Of a stretch of DNA of 64,000 bases, positions 32,986 through 40,896 are shown in pieces. Origin of the DNA: JAWHTC01 sp032586155 (GTDB taxonomy: Bacteria > Pseudomonadota > Alphaproteobacteria > Rhodobacterales > Rhodobacteraceae); the NCBI RefSeq assembly GCF_032586155.1, contig NZ_JAWHTC010000002.1, forward strand, positions 930,001-994,000. Reading direction: 5' to 3'. How positions within the stretch are numbered: the stretch's first letter is position 1; each line of letters opens with the position of its first letter. Position numbers and translations under genes: made by a program. Under the pieces are notes generated by a model. That model did no database searches and was not told the DNA's origin. It saw only the letters and a list, made by a program, of their open reading frames with translations.

Positions 32986-33387
32986 CTAACCCTGCCGGAT
33001 CACTGCTGTTGCCTCGATCTCGACCAACGCTTCATCCTCGATCAGCGCCCTCACTACCACCATTGCCATTGCCGGAAAGTGCCGCCCCAGAACCTTGCGG
33101 TAAACCGCGCCAATCTCGGCCTGCCGGGCCAGGTACTCTTTCTTGTCGGTCACGTACCAGGTCAGCCGCACGATATCCTCGGCCTGACCTCCAGCCTTTT
33201 CCACAATGGCAAGGATGTTGATCAGTGTCTGCTCCATCTGGCCAATAAAGTCATGGGTCTGGAACACCTGGTTCTCATCCCAACCGATCTGACCCCCGAC
33301 ATAGAGCGTCCCGTCCCGCGCCAACACGCCGTTTGCATATCCCTTGGCCGGAGCCCAACCTTCCGGCTGAATCGTGTCATGTGTCAT
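32986..33387 (-). CDS. RidA (YjgF/YER057c/UK114) family enamine/imine deaminase-like protein
   Basis: This is a 133-residue single RidA domain. It has GVLARDGTLYVGGQIGWDE, QMEQTLINILAIVEKAGG and VRLTWYVTDKKEY. VVVRALIEDEALVEIEATAVI contains the catalytic Arg (Arg113) and Glu (Glu124) of hydrolytic RidA proteins. The start at 33387 has GAAGGAAC upstream; 33408 is an alternative. It follows livF by 31 bases, so it belongs to the aryl-CoA catabolic operon. There it could hydrolyse an enamine or imine intermediate and release ammonia (inference). Confidence 0.88.
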   Translation of the reverse strand: MTHDTIQPEGWAPAKGYANGVLARDGTLYVGGQIGWDENQVFQTHDFIGQMEQTLINILAIVEKAGGQAEDIVRLTWYVTDKKEYLARQAEIGAVYRKVLGRHFPAMAMVVVRALIEDEALVEIEATAVIRQG

Positions 33388-33418
33388 TGGTTCGGTTCCT
33401 TCATTCAATCGGGCCTGT

Positions 33419-34108
33419 TCAGACGCCCAGATATTGATCGGTGATGTCCGGGGTCAGCGCATCGAATCCCCCGGTCCAGACCGACACGCCCTTTTCCAGG
33501 ATCACGGCATGGTCGGCGACGCTTGCCAATTCGCGGATCGATTTGTCGATCACAAGGATCGCCATTCCGGTTTCCTGTTTCAGCCGCCGGATCGCGGCCC
33601 AGATTTCCTGTCGTACCACCGGGGCCAGCCCCTCGGTCGCCTCGTCCAGAATGAGCAACCTCGGGTTGGTCATCAGAGCCCGGCCAATCGCCAGCATCTG
33701 CTGTTCGCCGCCAGACAAAGAGGCCGCCGATTGATCCCGACGCTCTTTCAACCGCGGAAACAGCTTTGCCACCGCGTTAAAATCCCACTCGCCAGGTCGT
33801 GCCGCAGCAACGAGGTTCTCCCAAACGGTCAGGTTGGAAAAGCACCGCCGCCCCTCGGGTACCAACCCGATCCCGGCCTTGGCTGCCTTGAAGGACGGCA
33901 CCCGCGCCATGTCGTGCCCGTCGAACAAGACCTGCCCGCCGCGGTGTTTCAGCATCCGGCAGATCACCTTGACCGTGGTCGATTTGCCCATCCCGTTGCG
34001 CCCCATCAAGGCAATCACCTGGCCTTCGTCGATCGACAGGTGCACATCAAACAACGCTTGGCTTGGTCCATAAAACGCCGAGACATGGGACAGCTTCAAA
34101 AGGCTCAT
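33419..34108 (-). CDS. livF: Branched-chain amino acid/aromatic acid-type ABC transporter ATPase LivF
   Basis: This 229-residue ABC ATPase has Walker A GRNGMGKST, the Q-loop region VPEGRRCF, signature LSGGEQQM and Walker B LLILDEATEGLAP, all in LivF-type order. With LivG it powers the LivH/LivM permease. It overlaps livG by four bases. In this cluster the likely cargo is an aromatic acid (anthranilate, salicylate or similar) rather than leucine, by analogy with HAAT transporters in benzoate and aminobenzoate clusters. Confidence 0.9.
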   Translation of the reverse strand: MSLLKLSHVSAFYGPSQALFDVHLSIDEGQVIALMGRNGMGKSTTVKVICRMLKHRGGQVLFDGHDMARVPSFKAAKAGIGLVPEGRRCFSNLTVWENLVAAARPGEWDFNAVAKLFPRLKERRDQSAASLSGGEQQMLAIGRALMTNPRLLILDEATEGLAPVVRQEIWAAIRRLKQETGMAILVIDKSIRELASVADHAVILEKGVSVWTGGFDALTPDITDQYLGV

Positions 34109-34860
34109 GCCTCTTCCTCCTCTCCCAGATAGGCGACCCGCACGTCCGGATTGGCTCTGATCTCGTCCACCGAACCGGTCGCAATGATCTCACCATAAAC
34201 CAGCACGCTGATCCGATCGGCCAAGGCGAAAACCGCATCCATGTCATGTTCCACCAACAGGATCGGCGCCTGTTCCTTCAACCCGCCAAGGAACCCCATT
34301 AGCCGATGCGTGCCCTCGGCCCCCAGGCCCGCCATCGGCTCATCCATCAGGAATGCCTTGGGTTCGAGCGTCAATGCAACCGCCACTTCCAACTGCCGTC
34401 TTTGTCCATGGGAAAGCTCAGATGTTCGGAACCCACGAAATTCTTCCAGCCCGACCTGTTCCAAAGCATGATCGGCCCTCGCCAACAGGTCCTTGTCTTT
34501 CATTACGGGCCTGAAAAACCGGAACACATCCCCGCGATGGCCCAGCGCGCCCAGCACCACGTTCTGCAACACGGTGTATTCCATCGCCAGTGACGAAATC
34601 TGAAACGTTCGTCCCATCCCGGCCCGCGCCCGCGCGGCGGTGCTCAGACTGGTCACATCTTTACCATCGAAATGAACACTCCCGGCGTCGGGCGGCAATC
34701 CCCCGGCGATCTGCCCGATCAGGGTCGACTTGCCGGCCCCGTTCGGCCCGATCAGAGCGTGAATTTCCCCAGGCTTGAGATCAATGTTGATATCGTTGCT
34801 CGCCACCAGTGCACCAAAACTCTTGGTCACGCCGCGCACGTCGAGGATCGGCTCAGTCAT
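34105..34860 (-). CDS. livG: HAAT-type ABC transporter ATPase LivG
   Basis: This 251-residue ABC ATPase has Walker A GPNGAGKST, LSHGQRRQLEVAVAL as signature (Gln/His variant usual for LivG) and Walker B AFLMDEPMAGLG. The segment GMGRTFQISSLAMEYTVLQNV is typical of LivG. It overlaps livF (ATGA) and livM (eight bases). Confidence 0.9.
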   Translation of the reverse strand: MTEPILDVRGVTKSFGALVASNDINIDLKPGEIHALIGPNGAGKSTLIGQIAGGLPPDAGSVHFDGKDVTSLSTAARARAGMGRTFQISSLAMEYTVLQNVVLGALGHRGDVFRFFRPVMKDKDLLARADHALEQVGLEEFRGFRTSELSHGQRRQLEVAVALTLEPKAFLMDEPMAGLGAEGTHRLMGFLGGLKEQAPILLVEHDMDAVFALADRISVLVYGEIIATGSVDEIRANPDVRVAYLGEEEEA

Positions 34861-35836
34861 GGGCCACCTCCCGTCCGGCGATCAACCCGTAAAGCCCGCC
34901 GCGCGCAAACAGCACCACGCCCAGCAGGATCGCGCCCAAATAGATGTGCCAATAGTCACTAACACCGCCCAAAACATGTTCCAGCAGAATGAAAAGCATC
35001 GCCCCGGCGACCGGCCCGAACACCCGACCAACCCCACCAAGGATCACGAAGACCATGATCTCGCCCGAGGTTTGCCAGGAAAACATCGTCGGACTGACGA
35101 ACCGGTTCAGATCGGCAAACAGCGCCCCGGCCAACCCGGTGATGGCTCCGGAAACCGTGAAGGCCACGAGGTAAAGCCGATAAGGCCCCTGCCCAACCGC
35201 CTGTACCCTGTCCTCATTCTGACGCGCGGCGTTCAGCATCAATCCGAACCGCGACCGCGCCGCCGCCCACACGAACAGCAAAACCAACAGCAGGATCACA
35301 TAACAAATCGCGAAGAACTGGATCGGGTCCATCGTATTGAGTCCCGGAAACGAATTGCGCACATAGATCGACAGCCCATCCTCACCGCCATAGGCAGGCC
35401 AGCTGATGGCGAAAAAGTAAAACATCTGGGCAAAAGCCAGAGTGATCATGATGAAATAGACCCCGGTCGTGCGCAGGCTCAGCGCCCCAAGGCCCAAAGC
35501 GACGATCCCGGACACCACGATCGCCACCAGCCAGATCACCGGCATCGACTTAGTCCCCTCGATCAGGAACGGCCACTCCATCATCGGACTGTAGCTTTGC
35601 GCATGAAAGGCCAGCACGCCCATCGCGTAGCCACCGATCCCGAAAAACGCCGCGTGGCCAAAACTGACCAGCCCGCCAAAGCCCAGCGCAAAGTTCAGCC
35701 CCACCCCGGCAATGGCAAAAATCACCGCCCGGGTGGTCAGAGTAATCAGAAACGGCTCATCCACGCTCCACGCCCAAAGCGGGTATCCAAGAAGCAGCGC
35801 CAGAAGGGCCAGGTTCAGCACGGTCTCTCGTTTCAT
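34853..35836 (-). CDS. livM: HAAT-type ABC transporter permease LivM
   Basis: This 327-residue permease has about nine to ten membrane segments and LivM-type motifs: GLNFALGFGGLVSFGHAAFFGIGGY near the N-terminus, LSLRTTGVYFIMITLAFAQM and LFADLNRFVSPTMFSWQTSGEIMVFVILGG. It forms the membrane channel with LivH, whose stop it overlaps by four bases. Confidence 0.92.
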   Translation of the reverse strand: MKRETVLNLALLALLLGYPLWAWSVDEPFLITLTTRAVIFAIAGVGLNFALGFGGLVSFGHAAFFGIGGYAMGVLAFHAQSYSPMMEWPFLIEGTKSMPVIWLVAIVVSGIVALGLGALSLRTTGVYFIMITLAFAQMFYFFAISWPAYGGEDGLSIYVRNSFPGLNTMDPIQFFAICYVILLLVLLFVWAAARSRFGLMLNAARQNEDRVQAVGQGPYRLYLVAFTVSGAITGLAGALFADLNRFVSPTMFSWQTSGEIMVFVILGGVGRVFGPVAGAMLFILLEHVLGGVSDYWHIYLGAILLGVVLFARGGLYGLIAGREVAHD

Positions 35837-36756
35837 GCGCCTGCCCCCCCGAACAATCCGCGCGGTCGGAACAAAAGAACTCCCGCCATCAGGATATAAA
35901 TCGACATCGACGCCAGCGCCGATCCGACCGAGGTTGCCGCCGCGGGCTCCATGATCAGCCCGAACATCTTGGGCAGCAGGAACCCACCCAGCTTATCAGT
36001 CATTCCCACCAGAATCGCACCAACAAACGCTCCCTTGATCGACCCGATCCCGCCAATCACGATCACCACGAAGGCCAGAATCAAAACCGGCTCACCCATG
36101 CCAACCTGCACCGATTGCAATGCGCCGATTAGCGCGCCGGAAAACCCGGCGAGGGCTGCCCCCAGAGCAAAGACCAGCGTATAAAGCCGCGAGATATTCA
36201 CTCCCAATGCGCCAATCATCTCGCGGTCATTTTCGCCTGCCCGGATCTGAATCCCGATCCGGGTTTTCGAGATCATCAGGAACAGCCCCGCTGCAACTGC
36301 CAGCCCGACAATGATAATCGCCAACCGATATAGTGGGTATTCGATCCCGAACGGCAGCGCCACAGTCCCTGCCAGCCACGCCGGCCGATCCAGGAACAGA
36401 GGAAACGACCCGAATACCCAGCGCGTTCCTTCCGAGAAAATCAGGATCAGCGCAAAGGTCGCGAGCACCTGGTCCAGATGGTCGCGATCATAAAGCCGCC
36501 GGATGATCAGGACCTCGACGATCACCCCGGCAAGGGCCGCCGCCGCCAGGCTAGCTGCCAAGGCCAGCATGAATGATCCCGTCGCCGCCGCCGTCCCCGC
36601 TGCAGCAAAGGCGCCAATCATGTAAAGCGACCCATGCGCGAGGTTGATCAGCCCCATCACCCCAAAGATCAGGGTCAGACCTGCCGCCATCAGAAACAGC
36701 ATGACCCCGAATTGCAGCCCGTTCAGCGTCTGTTCAAGTAACAGAACTATTGACAT
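35833..36756 (-). CDS. livH: HAAT-type ABC transporter permease LivH
   Basis: This 307-residue permease has eight or so helices and LivH motifs: LNGLQFGVMLFLMAAGLTLIFGVMGLINLAHG at the start, KTRIGIQIRAGENDREMIGALGVNI in the EAA-like coupling loop, and VVIVIGGIGSIKGAFVGAILVG. It follows the ligase gene by 36 bases. No periplasmic binding protein gene is found before or after this transporter within the window. Confidence 0.92.
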   Translation of the reverse strand: MSIVLLLEQTLNGLQFGVMLFLMAAGLTLIFGVMGLINLAHGSLYMIGAFAAAGTAAATGSFMLALAASLAAAALAGVIVEVLIIRRLYDRDHLDQVLATFALILIFSEGTRWVFGSFPLFLDRPAWLAGTVALPFGIEYPLYRLAIIIVGLAVAAGLFLMISKTRIGIQIRAGENDREMIGALGVNISRLYTLVFALGAALAGFSGALIGALQSVQVGMGEPVLILAFVVIVIGGIGSIKGAFVGAILVGMTDKLGGFLLPKMFGLIMEPAAATSVGSALASMSIYILMAGVLLFRPRGLFGGAGA

Positions 36757-36792
36757 GTTTCCCCTTCGCGCATGTGTTCCGCCCAGTTCGCC

Positions 36793-38415
36793 TTATTGTG
36801 TGCCTTCACGCAAGACAAAGCGTTGTACTTTCCCCGTTGCAGTCTTGGGCAACGCATCGATGAATTTGACAGAGCGCGGGTATTTGTAAGGCGCGATGGT
36901 CGCTTTCACATGGTCCTGCAACAGCTTTTTCATTGCCTGCGTTTTCTCGTGTCCTTTGTTGAGAACCACGTGCGCCTCGACAATATTCCCCCGCTCCGGA
37001 TCAGGCGCCGCTGTAACTGCACATTCCGCCACCGCGTCATGGGACAACAACGCCGCTTCCACCTCTGGCCCGGCAATGTTGTAGCCCGCCGAAATGATCA
37101 TGTCGTCACTGCGCGCGGCAAAATGGAAGAATCCGTCCTCATCCCGCCAAAACGTGTCACCAGTGATGTTCCAACCGCCTCGAACATAGCCCAGCTGCCG
37201 CTCATCATTCAGATACCGGCACCCCGTCGGCCCGCGCACCGCCAGCCATCCTGGCTCGCCATCCGGCAGCGCGTTCATGTCCTCGTCCACGATCTTGGCC
37301 TCATATCCCGACACCTCGCGGCCGGTGCATCCCGGCTTGTGATCGTCAAACCGGTTCGAGATGAAGATGTGCAACAGCTCCGTCGCTCCAATCCCGTCCA
37401 ACAGCGGCTTGCCGGTCTGTTGCTGCCATTCCTGGTAAATCGGCGCAGGCAAGGTTTCCCCCGCCGACACTGCTGCCCTGAGCGAACTCAGGTCCGCGCC
37501 TTCTTCCATCGCGCGCAACATCACGCGATACGCGGTCGGCGCGGTGAAACAGACCGTCGCCCGGTATTTTTCGATCATCTCGACCATGTTGAGCGGCGAG
37601 GCGTTTTCCAGCAACGTCGCCGCCGCCCCGAAGCGCAGCGGAAAAATCGCCAACCCGCCCAGACCGAAGGTAAACGCCAGCGGCGGTGAGCCGATAAACA
37701 CGTCCTTCGGCGTCACCTGCAAAACATCACGGGCATAGCCATCCGCCACGATCAGCAAATCGCGATGAAAATGCATCGTCGCCTTCGGTTCCCCTGTGGT
37801 GCCCGATGTGAACCCGAGCAGCGCCACATCATCGCGCCCCGTTTTCACCGCGTCAAATAACACCGGTTTTTCCAACGCCAGCCGATCCAGCTCAGCATCG
37901 TGGTTCTGGGTTCCATCAAACCCGACCACGGTCTTCAGAAATCCGCTGGTCTTGGCGCACCTCGTGATCTCGTCCATTAGCCGGGTGTCGCAAAGCGCAT
38001 GGGTAATCTCGGCCTTGTCGATGATCTTTGCCAACTCGCCGGCGCGCAGCATCGGCATGGTATTCACAACCACCGCCCCCACCTTGGTCGCCGCCAGCCA
38101 GCACGCCACCATCGCCGGATTGTTGGCGCTACGGATCAGGACCCGATTACCGGGCTTCACCCCAAGATCATCGACCAACGCATGCGCCAGCCGGTTCGTC
38201 CAATCCGACAACTCTTTGTAAGTCCGCCGCCGCCCATTCCCGATCAACGCCGTATGATCGCCTAATCCTTTACCGACCATCGCGTCGGTCATCTCAACCC
38301 CGGCATTCAGGTAATCAGGATAATCAAACCCCTCCAGCCGGAACTCCGGCCACTGTGCCGGATCGGGCAGCCCATCCCGCGAAAACGTATCCACATGTCC
38401 GGTCGGTCCCAGCAT
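36793..38415 (-). CDS. Aryl-CoA ligase, 2-aminobenzoate-CoA/benzoate-CoA ligase type
   Basis: This 540-residue ANL-superfamily ligase has the A3 P-loop FTSGTTGEPKATMHFH, A5 DGIGATELLHIFISN, A7 NITGDTFWRDEDG and A10 PKTATGKVQRF with the catalytic Lys. The GIGATELLHIF version is the one seen in benzoate, salicylate and 2-aminobenzoate CoA ligases. It would activate the imported aromatic acid with ATP and CoA. It starts three bases after the acyl-CoA dehydrogenase stop. The preferred substrate is inferred from the neighbouring monooxygenase fusion; 2-aminobenzoate is favoured because a RidA gene is present. Confidence 0.85.
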   Translation of the reverse strand: MLGPTGHVDTFSRDGLPDPAQWPEFRLEGFDYPDYLNAGVEMTDAMVGKGLGDHTALIGNGRRRTYKELSDWTNRLAHALVDDLGVKPGNRVLIRSANNPAMVACWLAATKVGAVVVNTMPMLRAGELAKIIDKAEITHALCDTRLMDEITRCAKTSGFLKTVVGFDGTQNHDAELDRLALEKPVLFDAVKTGRDDVALLGFTSGTTGEPKATMHFHRDLLIVADGYARDVLQVTPKDVFIGSPPLAFTFGLGGLAIFPLRFGAAATLLENASPLNMVEMIEKYRATVCFTAPTAYRVMLRAMEEGADLSSLRAAVSAGETLPAPIYQEWQQQTGKPLLDGIGATELLHIFISNRFDDHKPGCTGREVSGYEAKIVDEDMNALPDGEPGWLAVRGPTGCRYLNDERQLGYVRGGWNITGDTFWRDEDGFFHFAARSDDMIISAGYNIAGPEVEAALLSHDAVAECAVTAAPDPERGNIVEAHVVLNKGHEKTQAMKKLLQDHVKATIAPYKYPRSVKFIDALPKTATGKVQRFVLREGTQ

Positions 38416-38418
38416 GGA

Positions 38419-39576
38419 TTACCCTCCCATATGCTCCGCCATCGTTGTCCGCGCGATCACCACGCGCTGAACGTCCGAGGCACCTTCGTAGATCCGCAAG
38501 GCACGGATTTCGCGATAAAGCTTTTCGACCGTCTCACCGGATTTCACACCGTCACCGCCATGCAGCTGGACCGCCCGGTCAATGACCTTCTGTGCCTGCT
38601 CGGTCGAGAAAAGCTTGGCCATCGCTGCCTCACGTGTCACCCGTGGCGCGCCCATGTCCTTGGCCCAGGCCGCGCGATAGACCAGCAAGGCACTTGCATC
38701 GACATCCAGCGCTGAATCCGCGACCTGTCCCTGCACCATCTGCAGATCGAAAAGCGGCGCACCCTGAACTTCTCGTGTTCGGGTCCGCTCCAACGCCTCG
38801 TCCAACGCGCGGCGCGCAAATCCCAGCGCGGCCGCAGCCACCGTCGAGCGGAACACATCTAGCACCGACATGGCGATCCGGAACCCTTGTCCCGGCTCAC
38901 CCAACATCGCGCTTGCGGGAATACGACAATCAGTAAACCGCAAAGTCGCCAAGGGATGCGGCGCAATCGTCTCCAACCTCTCTGCAACCTCGAACCCCGG
39001 CAACCCTGCCGGCAGAATAAAGGCTGACAACCCTTTCGCCCCTGGTGCCTCTCCGGTGCGTGCAAACAGCGTATAAACATCCGCAATCCCGCCATTGGAA
39101 ATCCAGGTCTTTTCACCATTCAAGACAAAGTCGTCTCCGTCCCGCACTGCTGTCATGGTCGAGTTCGCCACATCCGATCCCGACTGCGGTTCGGTCAGAG
39201 CAAAGGCTGAAATCGCCTGCCCATTGCGGGTCAATGGCAACCAGTCCGCCTTCTGCTCGGGTGTTCCAAACAGCGAAATAGCCCCTGTCCCCAGCCCCTG
39301 CATGGCAAAGGCAAAATCCGCCAGCCCATCATTGCGCGCCAGCGTTTCTCTCGCCAGGCATAATGTACGCACATCCAGCGTCTCGCCATCCTCTGCGGCT
39401 GTCGTCTTCAACCACCCCGCGGCACCCAGATCCGCCACCAGCTTGCGACAGGCATTATCGGTGTCGTGGTGGTCGATTCCGGCCAACGCACCTGCCGCCC
39501 AAGCATCCAATTCACCTGCGAATCCACGATGGCTATCGTCAAAAAAAGGCCAGTCCAGAAAACTACGATCTGCCAT
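38419..39576 (-). CDS. Acyl-CoA dehydrogenase
   Basis: This 385-residue flavoprotein has LTEPQSGSDVANSTMTAVRDGDDFVLNGEKTWISNGG (FAD and substrate loop) and HGGDGVKSGETVEKLYREIRALRIYEGASDVQRVVIAR at the C-terminus, where the family catalytic Glu lies in YEGASD. It probably oxidises a ring-derived alicyclic acyl-CoA. The start at 39576 (MADRSFLDWPFFDD) is preferred; 39585 is possible. It is separated from the enoyl-CoA hydratase by a 65-base spacer carrying a small terminator-like element. Confidence 0.88.
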   Translation of the reverse strand: MADRSFLDWPFFDDSHRGFAGELDAWAAGALAGIDHHDTDNACRKLVADLGAAGWLKTTAAEDGETLDVRTLCLARETLARNDGLADFAFAMQGLGTGAISLFGTPEQKADWLPLTRNGQAISAFALTEPQSGSDVANSTMTAVRDGDDFVLNGEKTWISNGGIADVYTLFARTGEAPGAKGLSAFILPAGLPGFEVAERLETIAPHPLATLRFTDCRIPASAMLGEPGQGFRIAMSVLDVFRSTVAAAALGFARRALDEALERTRTREVQGAPLFDLQMVQGQVADSALDVDASALLVYRAAWAKDMGAPRVTREAAMAKLFSTEQAQKVIDRAVQLHGGDGVKSGETVEKLYREIRALRIYEGASDVQRVVIARTTMAEHMGG

Positions 39577-39604
39577 GATACCCATCCCCGTTCTTCATTT
39601 TGCC

Positions 39605-39626
39605 AAAAATACTCCCGCCGGAGGCT
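39605..39626 (-). repeat. Short CTCC-GGCG-GGAG stem with T-tract (terminator-like element)
   Basis: On the minus strand CTCC (39623-39620) and GGAG (39615-39612) form a small GC stem with a four-base loop, followed by TATTTTTGG. It lies between the enoyl-CoA hydratase stop and the acyl-CoA dehydrogenase start. From memory, near-identical sequences recur between genes in Roseobacter genomes. It may cause partial termination inside the operon. Confidence 0.4.
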
Positions 39627-39641
39627 CCGACAGCGCCCCAT

Positions 39642-40454
39642 TCAATCGCCCTCGAAAATGGGACGCTCCTTGGCAACAAAGGCGTGATAGGCCCGTTCGA
39701 AATCCTGGGTCTGCATACAGATCGCCTGCGCCTGCGCTTCAGCTTCGATCGCCTGATCCAAGCCCATGTTCCATTCCTGGTTCAACTGCGTCTTGGTGAT
39801 CCCGTGGGCAAATGTCGGCCCCGCCGCCAATTTGCCAGCCAGCTTCATCGCCTCACCCTCAAGGTCTTCAGATGAATGCAACGCGTTCCAATAACCCCAG
39901 CGCTCCCCTTCAACGGCATTCATCGCCCGTCCGGTGTACAAGAGTTCCGCCGCGCGCCCTTGCCCGATGATCCGGGGCAGCATCGCGCAGGCCCCCATGT
40001 CACAACCGGCCAATCCAACCCGTGTGAATAGGAACGCACACTTCGCCTCGGGTGTCGCCAACCGTAGGTCCGACGCCATGGTAATGATCGCGCCCGCCCC
40101 AACGGCCACACCATCCACAGCGGAAATGATCGGTTTGCCACAGCCTAGCATCGCCTTGACCAGATCACCGGTCATACGGGTGAAGTTCAGCAATTCTTTC
40201 ATGTCCATGCCGACAAGCGGCCCGATGATGTCATGCACATCCCCGCCCGAACAGAAATTGCCGCCATTCGATGCAAAGACTACCACGTCCACGTCTTCGG
40301 CATAGACCAGCGCCCGGAACGTATCGCGCAGCTCGGCATAGCTCTCGAATGTCAGGGGGTTTTTCCGCTCTGGCCGGTTCAGCCGTACGGTGGTGATGCG
40401 ACCTTCGCAACTCCACTCGAAATGTTCGGGTTTCAGATCAGCCATCTTGGTCAT
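39642..40454 (-). CDS. Enoyl-CoA hydratase/isomerase family protein
   Basis: This 270-residue crotonase-fold protein has the oxyanion-hole segments FASNGGNFCSGGDVHDIIG and GVAVGAGAIITMASDLRLA, and FTRVGLAGCDMGACAMLPRIIG with the second catalytic region. It should hydrate or open an alicyclic enoyl-CoA in the aryl-CoA pathway. The start at 40454 (MTKMADLKPEHF) has GAAGGAAC upstream, seven bases away; a TTG or ATG at 40469 would lack one. It overlaps the MarR gene by 17 bases. Confidence 0.9.
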   Translation of the reverse strand: MTKMADLKPEHFEWSCEGRITTVRLNRPERKNPLTFESYAELRDTFRALVYAEDVDVVVFASNGGNFCSGGDVHDIIGPLVGMDMKELLNFTRMTGDLVKAMLGCGKPIISAVDGVAVGAGAIITMASDLRLATPEAKCAFLFTRVGLAGCDMGACAMLPRIIGQGRAAELLYTGRAMNAVEGERWGYWNALHSSEDLEGEAMKLAGKLAAGPTFAHGITKTQLNQEWNMGLDQAIEAEAQAQAICMQTQDFERAYHAFVAKERPIFEGD

Positions 40455-40896
40455 TTGCGGTTCCTTCAATGCGTTTCAGCAAGTCGCGTATCGTGTTCAA
40501 CTCATCCGGCCCCAGCGCTTCGAAATAGGCATTCACCTCTGCCTCGTGCCCCTTGGCCTGGGCCTCGAAAACTTCACGCCCTTTGTCGGTCATCCTCACC
40601 ATGACCACGCGGCGGTCCTCGTCTCCCGGTGCGCGGTCGGCCAACCCGTCCTTTTCCAGACGTTCGACCACCGCCGTGGCATTGCCATTCGACACCAACA
40701 ATTCCCGGCTCAAGGCGCTCATTTTCATGGGATCTCTATGACGATGCAACGCCGCCATCACATCGAACCGCGGGAGGGTCGAGCCATGGATGACCCGCAG
40801 GTATTCCCGTAAGTGGTTCTCGGCCCCCTTGGTCAGACGCAACAGCCTGATCCATGTACGCAAGCGTCGGCGCGACAGGGCGTCACTCTCACTCAT
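40438..40896 (-). CDS. MarR family transcriptional regulator
   Basis: This 152-residue winged-helix protein has ILP-type helices LRTWIRLLRLTKGAENHLREYL, the recognition region MSALSRELLVSNGNATAVVERLEKDGLA and the wing GDEDRRVVMVRMTDKGREVF. MarR proteins in aryl-CoA clusters usually repress until the CoA thioester binds. The start at 40896 overlaps the monooxygenase stop (ATGA), so regulator and target are co-expressed, which gives feedback. Its probable operator is the palindrome pair at 43257-43279. Confidence 0.9.
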   Translation of the reverse strand: MSESDALSRRRLRTWIRLLRLTKGAENHLREYLRVIHGSTLPRFDVMAALHRHRDPMKMSALSRELLVSNGNATAVVERLEKDGLADRAPGDEDRRVVMVRMTDKGREVFEAQAKGHEAEVNAYFEALGPDELNTIRDLLKRIEGTANDQDG

